64,000 nt of DNA from a bacterium. GTDB taxonomy: Bacteria; Planctomycetota; Planctomycetia; Pirellulales; Pirellulaceae. Under the pieces are notes generated by a model that saw nothing but the letters and a program-made list of their open reading frames with translations, was not told where the DNA came from and ran no database searches. Shown in pieces: positions 48,761 through 57,754 of this stretch (the first letter of the stretch is position 1; each line of letters opens with the position of its first letter). Both the position numbers and the translations under genes were made by a program. The stretch is from contig JAUIGN010000010.1 of the NCBI GenBank assembly GCA_030430075.1, forward strand, positions 150,790 through 214,789. Reading direction: 5' to 3'.

Positions 48761-51274
48761 CTATCCCTGCCGTCCTCGGCGTTGCTCCCGGCGAGACTCA
48801 CGGTTGCCGCTCGGCGCCCCTTCGCGGCGGTCTCCTTTGTCCAGCTTGTTGTCCTCGGGATTTTCGCCCTTCTGATCTGCTTGCGAACTGACCGAACTCT
48901 GCTCCTTCCCGGTCACGTGTTTGCCGGTATCAAACTCCTCGATGCGTTTTACGAACGTGCGACGATTGTCGCTCTGATACAAGTCTGTGACGATTCCGTC
49001 GTAACCGTAAAGGAGATCCTGATCCGGCGCATTCGGCTGGAACAGGGGCAGGAGTTGGCCCGCAATCATCGGCAGCGTCGGGTCCATCGGTTCGATGCCC
49101 TCGCCAGCAAGTTCGGTGACAAGTCGTTTGAGTTCTCCGTCCACGTGCAATGGTGCGATGCCCGGCTCACGCTGCCCGTCGTCACCCGTGCTGACCATCC
49201 GCGGCATGGCGTGGCGCTGGAACCAACTATGCCCGCCGCGGGCATTCTTGTGATTGTTTCGAGTCACTGCGCGTGGATAGCGCAGACGCTTGACGGGCAG
49301 CTGACTCTGGCACCACATCGCGACGCGTGCCGACAGGTGGCCAACCTGTTTCTGCCAACCGTTGACGGCGAACACGCCGCCTTCGCTGGTCGACGTCCAC
49401 TCGGCAAACTCGGGGCCTTCGAACCGCAAGTCCTCACCATCCTCGCCCAGGATCCTGGTCAGCCGGACATGGCAAAGTCCTAGACTCAGCGGTTTTCCAC
49501 CGCCGAGCCGCCAGGGGACCGCGGTGGCCTGGATCAGCAACGCAAGCTCCGCCGCCGAGAGTGCCCGGAAGGCGATCCGCAGCGTGCCGACCGACCCTTC
49601 GGGGAGCAGTTCGCACGTCTTGTTGACCTTTTGTTTGGGTGACTTGAGTTTTCCGAAATCGTCATAGACGCCCTGAGTGTTGAACTTCCAGGGTGCCTGG
49701 TCACCCCGCTCCTGCGACGTCCGGTAGATCTTGTAACCGCGCAGCGAGTCTTTCTCAGAAACGTCGTCAGGCGCTTCGCTCTGCCGATAGAAGGCCATGC
49801 ACCCCGGATGCGGCGGTGCCAGGGGCGCCAGGTGTTCCTGAAAGACCTTGGACCTGGCGTCCGCAAAGGCCAGGTTCTCCGGCCGGATCCTGGCCGCGAA
49901 CGAGGTTGCCTGCTGGCCCCGGCCGGGGACTTGCCCAAACAGATTCGTGACCGTGTCAACGGTATCACCGTCTTGCATGACATCCGGCCAGACATGTTTG
50001 GGAACCACGTTCTCGTCTTTCAGCGGTTGCCCCCGCTTTCCCCAGCGAGCCCACTGGATCGATTCGATCTGGGTGGCCTCGGTGATCTCGGTTGCGTTAG
50101 GATCTTTCGGTTCGAGCCAGATCAGGTCGCCCTTCCGGAGTTCCGGCCGACTGCCGTGCGCATTGCGTCCGCTGTACGCTTCCCAGAATTCCGACGGCAG
50201 AACGATTGGCGGACCGTTGGGCAGGAACGCTCCCTCGCGCTTCTTTTCCAAGGCCTTGCGGCCACCCACCGGCTGGCCGGAGATCTTCAGCTTCCAAGGT
50301 GTTTGGGCGGTCGACTTCGTTTTGATCGTCGTCAGGCTGCCTTGGTCGTCGAAGCCGGCCCATAGGGTGGGCCCGCGGTCGCCGCGCGGCAACCGCCGCT
50401 TGTTGACCCGTTCCAGTGCCGTCAGCCGCACCAGCTTCGTCTCGCCCAAGCGGATCTCGCCGTCCCGGAACGTAGAACCTGGCTTCGTCACTTCGGCAAG
50501 AAACACCTTGGCTGGCTTCGTGGGCGAGCCGTTGTCGCCGCGCGGGCCGAGCTGCACATCGCGGCCTTGGCAAAGGTAAGCATGTTCATTCATGTACCCC
50601 AGCGTTCCGCCGGTCAGGACCGTCAGCAGTGTCCGCAACGCACCGCGAATCCCCGTGGCCGGTACGATCACGTCGTTGCCGATGGTCAGCGCCGCGTAGG
50701 TCTTGTGGCCCTGCTCTTCCTTGATCGGATTGGGATGGCAAGAGAGCAACGGGCTCTGCGTGGTCACTTCAAGTTCGAGGACCCCGGTCACCCGCTGCCG
50801 CTCGACCTCATCCACGGTCAAGGGTGTGGGGGCGTGAGCCTCGCGCTGTTCGCCGAAGGGGAGAAACGTATACGGGTTGTGGAAGGGGAGGCCGATCGCC
50901 TGAGGCGGAGCCTTCTTGACACCCCGAGTCGCGGCCGGTTGCGACCGGCCCCGTTGCTGGCCGCGACCGCCCCTTCGGTCCTGCTGGCCGCGACCGCGGC
51001 CCGATCCGCCGCGGCCTCCCGAGGCACCCCGGCGCTTGTCGGCTGGCGGGGCCGCCGCGCGTGGTGTCACGACTTCTTTACCCGGGATGGTCACTTTCAC
51101 GATTCGGTTCTGCGCATCCCGTTCGACATCGACTTCCAGGCCGTCCTCACCGTCATCCTTGCGAAAACAGACCGCCTTCTCGGGGATGGCAAAGTCGGCC
51201 GAGCCCTTCTTGGTGGGCAACATGACGCGAAAGCCATTCTTGATCTGTTTGAGCTTCCCCTTGTCCATCTTCAT
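48761..51274 (-). CDS. TIGR03986-type RAMP (Cas7-like), type III effector subunit
   Basis: About 837 residues. ATG at 51274 preceded by GAGGAAA. An OB-like head of about 70 residues (LKQIKNGFRVMLPTKKG) is followed by an Arg/Gly-rich disordered stretch (about 75-118), then LPFHNPYTFLPFG, the type of motif that marks TIGR03986 RAMPs. A Cas7-like body follows: TGVLELEVTTQSPLL, VIVPATGIRGALRTLLTVL, a long insertion, NLFGQVPGRGQQATSFAARI, and a glycine-rich LGGGKPLSLGLCHVRL. The last 55 residues are charged and disordered. It probably fills the Cas7-insertion slot of a III-D-like complex and contacts crRNA. It follows the Cas7-2x gene by 79 bp. Confidence 0.85.
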   Translation of the reverse strand: MKMDKGKLKQIKNGFRVMLPTKKGSADFAIPEKAVCFRKDDGEDGLEVDVERDAQNRIVKVTIPGKEVVTPRAAAPPADKRRGASGGRGGSGRGRGQQDRRGGRGQQRGRSQPAATRGVKKAPPQAIGLPFHNPYTFLPFGEQREAHAPTPLTVDEVERQRVTGVLELEVTTQSPLLSCHPNPIKEEQGHKTYAALTIGNDVIVPATGIRGALRTLLTVLTGGTLGYMNEHAYLCQGRDVQLGPRGDNGSPTKPAKVFLAEVTKPGSTFRDGEIRLGETKLVRLTALERVNKRRLPRGDRGPTLWAGFDDQGSLTTIKTKSTAQTPWKLKISGQPVGGRKALEKKREGAFLPNGPPIVLPSEFWEAYSGRNAHGSRPELRKGDLIWLEPKDPNATEITEATQIESIQWARWGKRGQPLKDENVVPKHVWPDVMQDGDTVDTVTNLFGQVPGRGQQATSFAARIRPENLAFADARSKVFQEHLAPLAPPHPGCMAFYRQSEAPDDVSEKDSLRGYKIYRTSQERGDQAPWKFNTQGVYDDFGKLKSPKQKVNKTCELLPEGSVGTLRIAFRALSAAELALLIQATAVPWRLGGGKPLSLGLCHVRLTRILGEDGEDLRFEGPEFAEWTSTSEGGVFAVNGWQKQVGHLSARVAMWCQSQLPVKRLRYPRAVTRNNHKNARGGHSWFQRHAMPRMVSTGDDGQREPGIAPLHVDGELKRLVTELAGEGIEPMDPTLPMIAGQLLPLFQPNAPDQDLLYGYDGIVTDLYQSDNRRTFVKRIEEFDTGKHVTGKEQSSVSSQADQKGENPEDNKLDKGDRREGAPSGNRESRREQRRGRQG

Positions 51275-51353
51275 CGTGTTTCCTCGCTGTCGGAACCTCG
51301 TGGTTCCCCCATGTCAGTCATGCCCACCATCGCGGGCCGGCGGTGGAGTTGGG

Positions 51354-52901
51354 TCAAACCGCTTGGTCCGCGACCGTGAGACCTTGAAACATGCGGGCGA
51401 AGTCGCCGTCCGACGGCCGGACGCGAACATTGTGCAGACTCAACCGGCCGCTGCTCTTGCTGGAGCCGACTCGCAGGATTCCCAGGTCGAGCGCCCGGAG
51501 CGTCGCCACAACCCATTCGACTTCATGCAGCACCGGATCCTGAATGCGGATCGAGACCTGAAACTGGGGCGACCTTCCATCCGGTCCGGCCGTCAACACG
51601 GTGTTGTCGAAGAGCATGCTCTCCGCGGCACCGCCGGTGACACGGTCGACGGCGACATGCATCCGCAGTTGTTCTTCGGGATAGACGTCGCGGCGTACGG
51701 GCGGCTGGTCTCGTTGGTAAAAAGTGGCCGTGATCTCGGGCAGACACGCCGCTTCCGCGTCGGAAATGTGAATCCGTCCGGCGGCGAAGACACTACCGAA
51801 GAGGCGATTGACGGGGCAGGCCAGGTACCGGGCGCGGTCGTGTTCCGTGTCAATTCGAGGTGGTTTGGGCTTTCGATCGGCCGGCAGGTCGGCATACGTT
51901 TGCGCGTCATCCACGACGGGGCAGTCCGCAAACCGCGGATCGCGTGCGGCCAGCCGGGTAGCCCAGCCTCGAAAGATGCCCCGCAATGACCCACCCGGCA
52001 ACCGCCAGCACTCCGTGCCGTCGGCACGGGTGATTCGCTGAGGTTCCACCTCGTGGTCCAACCCCTGACCGTCTCCAACCAGAATATCCTGGCCACGGGG
52101 AATCACGAAGCAAACATCGATCTCCAGCGTTGACGCGTTCCCGTCACGGGGTGTTTCCGGAAAGGGCTGGCCGGACGGAACCGGCTGCCCGGTTCGCCGC
52201 CAGCCCAAGTGATCGTCCAGGTAGCTGGCGTAGTCATCCAGGTCGGCAAGGTTGTATTTCTTGTAGCTGGCGGCTGCCCGATCCAGCTCGACCCGGCCGA
52301 TGCCGCGCGCCGAACTGCCGCCCAGCGTGAGACCACTCGCAAACCCTCTCACGAGTGCCTCGAAAAATTCCGTGACGGATGCCTTCGTTTCCGTCACGGT
52401 CGACTCCGGGCCCTCGACCTCGTCCGGTTCGCGTAGCCACAAGACGGCGTCCGCCGACGACCCGGGCGGACAGCATTCCAGCGAATACAGTCCGCCATCC
52501 ATGACAACACCCGTGTGGCGGTTGCGCCAATGGTGCGTCCTGGTGGTCACCGGCGCTGCTCCCAGTTCGATCACCGAGTCACCAACCTGCAGGGCACTCG
52601 AGCTCCACTGCGGCTCCGGTTGTTTGTCTTCATTGGTCGCGACCGTGATCTTCCTCGATTCCAGGGCGTGTCCGAAGAAGCGTCGTTCTTCCTGCTGCAG
52701 TGCGTCTCCCGCCAGCCCCTTGCCGCGCAGGTAGCGAACCCAGGCATGTCGTAACGTTCCAGCCAGCGCTGACCCGCGGAGGACGGGCACCTCTTGCCCG
52801 TTGCGCGCCAGCGTCAACACGTTGTAATCGCTGCCTTCGCCCGGCGCGATGCCGGCGGGAAAGCGTAAGGGAAGATTGAGTGCGTAGATCGCTTGAGCCA
52901 T
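51354..52901 (-). CDS. Cas7-2x: tandem Csm3-like RAMP subunit
   Basis: About 515 residues with two Cas7/Csm3 modules. Module 1 (1-210): GEGSDYNVLT places Asp25 where Csm3 has its target-RNA-cleaving Asp, then VPVLRGSALAGTLRHAW, RRFFG and glycine loop LTLGGSSARGIGRVEL. Module 2 (255-515): GLDHEVEP places Asp282 in the same slot, then CWRLPGGSLRGIFRGWATR, NRLFGSVFAAG and ILRVGSSKSSGRLSL. Such a double Cas7 is typical of III-D variants (III-Dv/III-D2). It should line the crRNA backbone and cut bound RNA at intervals. It lies between the Cas7-Cas5-Cas11 fusion and the TIGR03986-type gene. Confidence 0.87.
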   Translation of the reverse strand: MAQAIYALNLPLRFPAGIAPGEGSDYNVLTLARNGQEVPVLRGSALAGTLRHAWVRYLRGKGLAGDALQQEERRFFGHALESRKITVATNEDKQPEPQWSSSALQVGDSVIELGAAPVTTRTHHWRNRHTGVVMDGGLYSLECCPPGSSADAVLWLREPDEVEGPESTVTETKASVTEFFEALVRGFASGLTLGGSSARGIGRVELDRAAASYKKYNLADLDDYASYLDDHLGWRRTGQPVPSGQPFPETPRDGNASTLEIDVCFVIPRGQDILVGDGQGLDHEVEPQRITRADGTECWRLPGGSLRGIFRGWATRLAARDPRFADCPVVDDAQTYADLPADRKPKPPRIDTEHDRARYLACPVNRLFGSVFAAGRIHISDAEAACLPEITATFYQRDQPPVRRDVYPEEQLRMHVAVDRVTGGAAESMLFDNTVLTAGPDGRSPQFQVSIRIQDPVLHEVEWVVATLRALDLGILRVGSSKSSGRLSLHNVRVRPSDGDFARMFQGLTVADQAV

Positions 52902-52985
52902 CGGTTGATACCCGTTTCGCTGTTGCGCATCAGAAATACGGTGCCGGATCGTCGGCGCGTGGCAAGTCGGACACCGCCCCCGCGG

Positions 52986-55127
52986 TCACTGGGGCATGGT
53001 CCGATCTGTGCTGAGATCGGCCAGCAGGGCCAAGGCCTGCGCAGCATCGGTTTGGTTGTGCTTGCCAGGGTCGAGGAGTTCGAGTGTCTGATTCATGATC
53101 GGCTCCCAGGTAAACCAGATCCGGGCAGGCCGTTCCTCCATCTGCCGCTTGAGGTACGTCCTGGCTTTGTCCTGGCCATCCTTCTTGACCCGCTGCTGCA
53201 CGGCCCGGATCTGGGCCGGGCTGGGAAGCTGCGTCGTCGACCGGGCGATCGCCAGCACGGCTTGAATGGCACCTTGCTGGTTCATGGATTGGGATGGCGG
53301 TTCCAGTGTGGGAATCTCTGCCGTCTGCTTGAAGAGACATGTTGCCTTTCCCGGATGCACACTGACGGCCCCATAGCCGCGCTCACGTCCGCCACCGATG
53401 CCGTGCTGCAACGCAGCCAGGGCCGCATCGTCCAGGCGAGTCGTGAATGCGATGACCGTTCCCGGCAAGAAGACCTTGCAGGCATCGAGCCGCCCGCGCT
53501 GCGTGGTGCGGTTCCAGCCGAAGCGGATCCCGGCATTGGCCCATTGGTTCTTCAACTCCACCGCGCCCAACGAATTCTCTTCGCTCCAGCGCCGCACCAA
53601 ACGGGCCAACTGCGATTCGGCCGACTCCGTTGCGTCGGGCGATTCGATCAGCAGGGGAGACTGGGCCACCAGGACCGTCGGCTCGTCCGTGCCGGTCCGG
53701 TTCTGCCATTCAATGGGCCGCTCGTCGGCGACTCGGACGGCCGTCAATCGCCCGGTCCCCCGCACCGTCCGGCTCTTGCCAACCGCCACGACCGGGTTTG
53801 CCTGGAGGCTCTTCTGCAGTTGATCGGCGACGTTCTCCGGCAGGACGACGATCCCTTGCCAGCGGAGCGGCGCCATGGCATCGACGGTGAACAGATTACG
53901 CCCGTCGCCGGTGCCGGGATCGTTGTGAACGCCGTGCGAGCTGATCGTGCGGGGCATCGATCCCGCCGGCCACAACCGGATCCTGGACGAACGGCCAACC
54001 AGCAACACGCCGTCAGACGCTTTCAGCGGCGCGCCCCGTGATGCCTCGGTCCAGTCGTACGCCGCGATCGCTTCATCTTGAAAGTCGTCCGGTCCCAACT
54101 CCTTTTCACCCAGCGAGAACTTCTTGGCGCGATGGGTCAAGCTGACGCGAATCGCCGCCGCGACGTCTGCTGATGTGGGCTCCTCGCCATCGCCGTTTTT
54201 CTGGCAGGCGTTGACGTAGCCGACCGGGTGTAGAGGCCAGGCGCGGAACTGGCCGCAAGCAAACAGCTTGTCCGCCAAGGCCGGATGTTCCTGGTTGATC
54301 CGATGCAGGATCACGCCCTGCACGGCGCTGGCCGGGATGCTGAATCCGGACCGAATCACATTCGTCTTGTCGGGAATCTCAGGACAGCAGATGGGCGTTT
54401 CCGCCTCGAACGTCAAACGCAGAACCGCGTGCGTTGCAGCAAGGGTGCTGGAAGCTGCCCGGTCGGCGGACGTTTGTACCTTCCAGTCGTCGTCTCGCAG
54501 TCGGTCATGAAGGGCCTTGAGCAACTCGCCGGGCGTCTCTGGGGCCGCGGCTGCCTGGCTGTCGCCGCCTGCCTGGCCGCCATTGCCCGTCTGGCTGTCG
54601 TCGTCCGCCGATGCGCCGATTTCGATCACACATTGGCCGCAGCCCCGGTTGCGGCCGCCACCGATCGCGGGAATCGATCGCAAGGCGAAGCGCCAGGCCA
54701 GGTCTTCCACGGAGCCGCGCGGCGAACTGCTGTACAGCTGGCCGACGAACTGCGTTCCGATCGGCAGGCACTCGGTGGTCCGCAAGGTCTTGTCGACGGC
54801 GACCCCGTCGTCGCCCAGGCGCGTCCGGGTGACAAACCGGCTGCGTGTCGGCTCGTTGGCTGTGGCGTCGGTCAGTCGGATGGTTGCGTCGACGTCCGAT
54901 TCCCGGCCGCTCGCGCCGAAGACTCTCGTTTCCAACTCCTCGTCCCAGCCGAACTGTTTCGCCGCCGTGGCCACTGCCTCGCGCATCAGGCCTTTGACGT
55001 GGGAGGCCCGTACCGTGGGCTGATTTTCATGGTCCCGAGGAATCAGCTCGTTGACCGACTCGCCGCCCAGCCCCGTCCCGGGCTCGGCATCGCTGGTCAG
55101 CAGGATCGAATAGGTGTAGGCGTTCAT
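52986..55127 (-). CDS. Cas7-Cas5-Cas11-type fusion RAMP
   Basis: About 713 residues. Residues 1-170 are a Cas7-like RAMP (PTVRASHVKGLMREAV and glycine loop IGGGRNRGCGQCVIEI). A low-complexity linker spans 171-200. Residues 230-590 are a second RAMP of Csx10/Cas5 kind (FSIPASAVQGVILHRI, FRAWPLHPVGYVN, and loop GIGGGRERGYGAV at about 576-588). The last 100 residues (from 614) are helical and lack RAMP signs, consistent with a fused Cas11 small subunit, which is otherwise missing from the locus. The Csm3 cleavage Asp is not obvious in the first module (GLGGESVNEL). ATG at 55127 overlaps the Cas10 stop by four bases. The Cas11 assignment is inference. Confidence 0.82.
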   Translation of the reverse strand: MNAYTYSILLTSDAEPGTGLGGESVNELIPRDHENQPTVRASHVKGLMREAVATAAKQFGWDEELETRVFGASGRESDVDATIRLTDATANEPTRSRFVTRTRLGDDGVAVDKTLRTTECLPIGTQFVGQLYSSSPRGSVEDLAWRFALRSIPAIGGGRNRGCGQCVIEIGASADDDSQTGNGGQAGGDSQAAAAPETPGELLKALHDRLRDDDWKVQTSADRAASSTLAATHAVLRLTFEAETPICCPEIPDKTNVIRSGFSIPASAVQGVILHRINQEHPALADKLFACGQFRAWPLHPVGYVNACQKNGDGEEPTSADVAAAIRVSLTHRAKKFSLGEKELGPDDFQDEAIAAYDWTEASRGAPLKASDGVLLVGRSSRIRLWPAGSMPRTISSHGVHNDPGTGDGRNLFTVDAMAPLRWQGIVVLPENVADQLQKSLQANPVVAVGKSRTVRGTGRLTAVRVADERPIEWQNRTGTDEPTVLVAQSPLLIESPDATESAESQLARLVRRWSEENSLGAVELKNQWANAGIRFGWNRTTQRGRLDACKVFLPGTVIAFTTRLDDAALAALQHGIGGGRERGYGAVSVHPGKATCLFKQTAEIPTLEPPSQSMNQQGAIQAVLAIARSTTQLPSPAQIRAVQQRVKKDGQDKARTYLKRQMEERPARIWFTWEPIMNQTLELLDPGKHNQTDAAQALALLADLSTDRTMPQ

Positions 55128-56794
55128 GAAGAGACCTCCGCCACCTGTCGGGTTGTCGACTGGCTCAACCGATGATCCTCTTCCAACAGCAATAACGCAT
55201 CAGGAAGCCCCGTCGCCCGCACGGTTTGCTTCTTTTCGATCTTTGCACCACCTTCCCCAACCGTGGTCTTCACGGTCTTGTTCAACCAGCTCTTGCCGAG
55301 GTGTCCGTCTTCTTCCCACAGTTCGTCCTTCAGGATGGGGTGCTTCTTCATAACCGAAGCGATGAACCTCATCCGCTGGCTCCAGACGTCACGCAGGCCC
55401 GGCAGGATCCGGGATCGCATGCTGGTGGAGATCCCGGCCAGCCTTTGCTTGAGCTGCAGCAGGGTGCCGATGTCCGGGCCCCGCTCGCCCGGTTCAAGCA
55501 GATAGGGGCGTCGCGTCAAGCGGATCTCGAGGTTGCGCTCGGAGTCGTGAAACCTTAGTTCCCGATTGCGCCGATCCGCGGGGGCGTCGATCAGGGTGTC
55601 CGTGATCGTATCCCAATCGACGGCCGCCGGCGTTTGCGAGTTCTGTTCTTGCGGGCGGTAGGCGGCCTTGGCATTTCCCAAGAGCCGCTCCGCGTAGGGG
55701 ATCGCCATGTGCAGCGGAAAGGTTGCTTTCGCGAACAGAATACCGGCACTGATTGTTAGGCTGGGATGGTCCGGCAGCCAGAGCGATTCGGGCTGCGCTT
55801 GCTGGCTGGCCAGGCGAGTTTGGCGGGCAAACTCCTGGTGCATCGCTTGCACGAACGTCATCGCATGTGCCGGATGGCACAACAGGAGGACGTCATCGCC
55901 GCCCAGGATCAGAGGCCGGAACGGGAGCACCAGGACCTCGCCGCCCCGATCCTGGTCGTGATAGATGCATGCCCGCAGTTCCTGGTCGCTGAGGTCTTCG
56001 GCCCAAGCGGCGATCACCCGGGCCAAGGCGGTCAGGAACGCGCGGCGTGTCGACCGTTGTAACGCGCGGCTCATCCTGCCCAACCATTGGCTTCGATCTT
56101 CCTCGGTCCAAGGGTGGTCGTCCGCCTTGACCAGGCGTTCCGCCACCAGTTGGAGTTGTCCGGCATCGTTTCCGTCCATGGCAACGATCGCGAACCGGGA
56201 CCGGTTTCCCAGGGCGGCAGCACCCGCGTCTGCTTCGGCGTCTTCGGTAGGGTCGGCGGGATCGGTCACCAGGGTCTTGAAGAACTGCAGGTTGTGTTCG
56301 AGCAAGCGCAGAGGCAGTTGGTCGACCAGATCTTCCAAAAACTGGGTGCCCAGTGGGTCTTTTCTGGCGGCATCCTTGCGTTGGCCGATCAAATGATGAA
56401 CGGTGGAATCGCGTCTCCAGGCCGTCTCGTCGTTGACGGGCCAGAGGCCGGACATGGCGCACGGTTCGCCGGCCAGTTCGCTCGGGCAATAAGGATAGAG
56501 CAGGTCGCACTGTTTGGCTTGCGAGTACGATGTGGCGATTCCCACGCGGAGGTCCAGCCCGTCGCGATGTGCCTTCTCGACCAGTCGCTCACGAAGCTGC
56601 TCGGCCTCCGTCGAGCTTCCCAAGTGAAACGCTCCGCTGCCACCTCCGGCAAACAGCAGTTGTTCGTCGGCAACGAATCGCTGCGCGGCGCGGTCAAAGT
56701 CCGCGATCAGGCCGCTCGCCCCGATCATCGGCTTGAGCTTCGGCACAGCGAAGATCACCCGCTGGATGGATTTGATGTCGTAGGTCAGGTACAT
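55124..56794 (-). CDS. cas10: Compact Cas10, cyclase-active, no HD domain
   Basis: About 556 residues, short for Cas10 (commonly 700-1000). First palm-type segment: LTYDIKSIQRVIFA and FAGGGSGAF. A possible zinc loop (Cys97, Cys103, Cys112) follows. The second palm has FAIVAMDGNDAG (about 201-212) and the cyclase motif LILGGDDVLLL (GGDD at 298-301), then SLTISAGILFAKATFPLHMAI. The intact GGDD predicts synthesis of cyclic oligoadenylate when target RNA binds. No N-terminal HD nuclease is present, so it should not cut DNA. It begins 9 bp after the Cas6 gene and its stop overlaps the next start (ATGA), so it lies in the core of the operon. Confidence 0.93.
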   Translation of the reverse strand: MYLTYDIKSIQRVIFAVPKLKPMIGASGLIADFDRAAQRFVADEQLLFAGGGSGAFHLGSSTEAEQLRERLVEKAHRDGLDLRVGIATSYSQAKQCDLLYPYCPSELAGEPCAMSGLWPVNDETAWRRDSTVHHLIGQRKDAARKDPLGTQFLEDLVDQLPLRLLEHNLQFFKTLVTDPADPTEDAEADAGAAALGNRSRFAIVAMDGNDAGQLQLVAERLVKADDHPWTEEDRSQWLGRMSRALQRSTRRAFLTALARVIAAWAEDLSDQELRACIYHDQDRGGEVLVLPFRPLILGGDDVLLLCHPAHAMTFVQAMHQEFARQTRLASQQAQPESLWLPDHPSLTISAGILFAKATFPLHMAIPYAERLLGNAKAAYRPQEQNSQTPAAVDWDTITDTLIDAPADRRNRELRFHDSERNLEIRLTRRPYLLEPGERGPDIGTLLQLKQRLAGISTSMRSRILPGLRDVWSQRMRFIASVMKKHPILKDELWEEDGHLGKSWLNKTVKTTVGEGGAKIEKKQTVRATGLPDALLLLEEDHRLSQSTTRQVAEVSS

Positions 56795-56803
56795 GCGTTC
56801 TTC

Positions 56804-57754
56804 CTACTCGCCAGTACGCCACGGATCATGGTCCAGTGACACCTCGTCGACGAAACGGGAGTTTTCTTGGGAATTTGGCAGCGGTTCCACGACGACTTGT
56901 CCCAGGCCGATGTTGGTCCCTTTGCCGACGTGCAGCCATTGCAGTGCGGCGAGTAGCGGCCAGAGTGGTCCCGGGCCGTGGGGCAGATCGAGACCGCCGG
57001 GGACGCAGGCGATTGGAAAGTCGCGTCGTTGGCTGCCGGAATAGCGGGCGACACCCAGCGGCTGGCCGAAGCGGGGTGCGGCAGTTACCTCATCCGCCGC
57101 CTGGATCAGGTCGCCCTTCAGTTGCCGCCACTGGTCGGCTGCCTCGGCCGCCAGAAACGACTCGACGCGACGGCAGGCTTTGGCCACGAGCTGCTTCAGC
57201 GTCGGTCGCTGGATCACCTTGCGGTCCTGGTAAAGGGCCACGGGCGTTTGGAAGGTGATTCGGCAGGCCGCTGTGGCGGGTGGTCCGGCCAATGGCCAGG
57301 TGGCGCCCGACAGCGGCCAACCGCCCCTCGATTGAGAAGGATGCCCGGCCGCATCCAGGGCGGGACGGCTTCGCACGACGAATGGGTGTCTCGACTTCCC
57401 CAGTCCCATCCCGGACGCGATGTCCCAGGCGCGCAGGGCCGGTTCGTTGTAGTCAACGCCCGCTCCGACCAAGAAAAAGTCGAATGCGACTTCGTGCTGG
57501 GCCGCCTGATCGGCCATGCGAAGGATGTAGCTGGGAGGTCGCGACGCCGGCGGATGAAAGATCGACCCGTACGCCTCCAGATCCAACGCGTGCAGCGCCG
57601 CGCCCCAGACGCCTCGTAATCGTTGTAGCTCGCACGCTTCCCGTGGTGTTTCCGGGGCAAAGGCGATCGTCAGGCGACGCGGCAGAATCACCAGCTGGCT
57701 CAACAAGTGACGCACGCCGCTCGCCAGTTCGCCACCTGCCACACAAGCTGTCAT
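56804..57754 (-). CDS. cas6: CRISPR pre-crRNA endoribonuclease Cas6
   Basis: About 316 residues, a RAMP-fold nuclease that cuts the repeat transcript to make crRNA. The N-terminal half has LHALDLEAYGSIFHPP and PPSYILRMADQAAQHEVAFD; the middle has MGLGKSRHPFVV. The C-terminal glycine-rich loop GKGTNIGLGQVVVEPL is the family hallmark. The catalytic residues of Cas6 vary widely and could not be assigned by eye. ATG at 57754. It heads the tight cas6-cas10-RAMP operon, after a 312-bp repeat-rich gap that separates it from the membrane CARF gene. Confidence 0.88.
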   Translation of the reverse strand: MTACVAGGELASGVRHLLSQLVILPRRLTIAFAPETPREACELQRLRGVWGAALHALDLEAYGSIFHPPASRPPSYILRMADQAAQHEVAFDFFLVGAGVDYNEPALRAWDIASGMGLGKSRHPFVVRSRPALDAAGHPSQSRGGWPLSGATWPLAGPPATAACRITFQTPVALYQDRKVIQRPTLKQLVAKACRRVESFLAAEAADQWRQLKGDLIQAADEVTAAPRFGQPLGVARYSGSQRRDFPIACVPGGLDLPHGPGPLWPLLAALQWLHVGKGTNIGLGQVVVEPLPNSQENSRFVDEVSLDHDPWRTGE

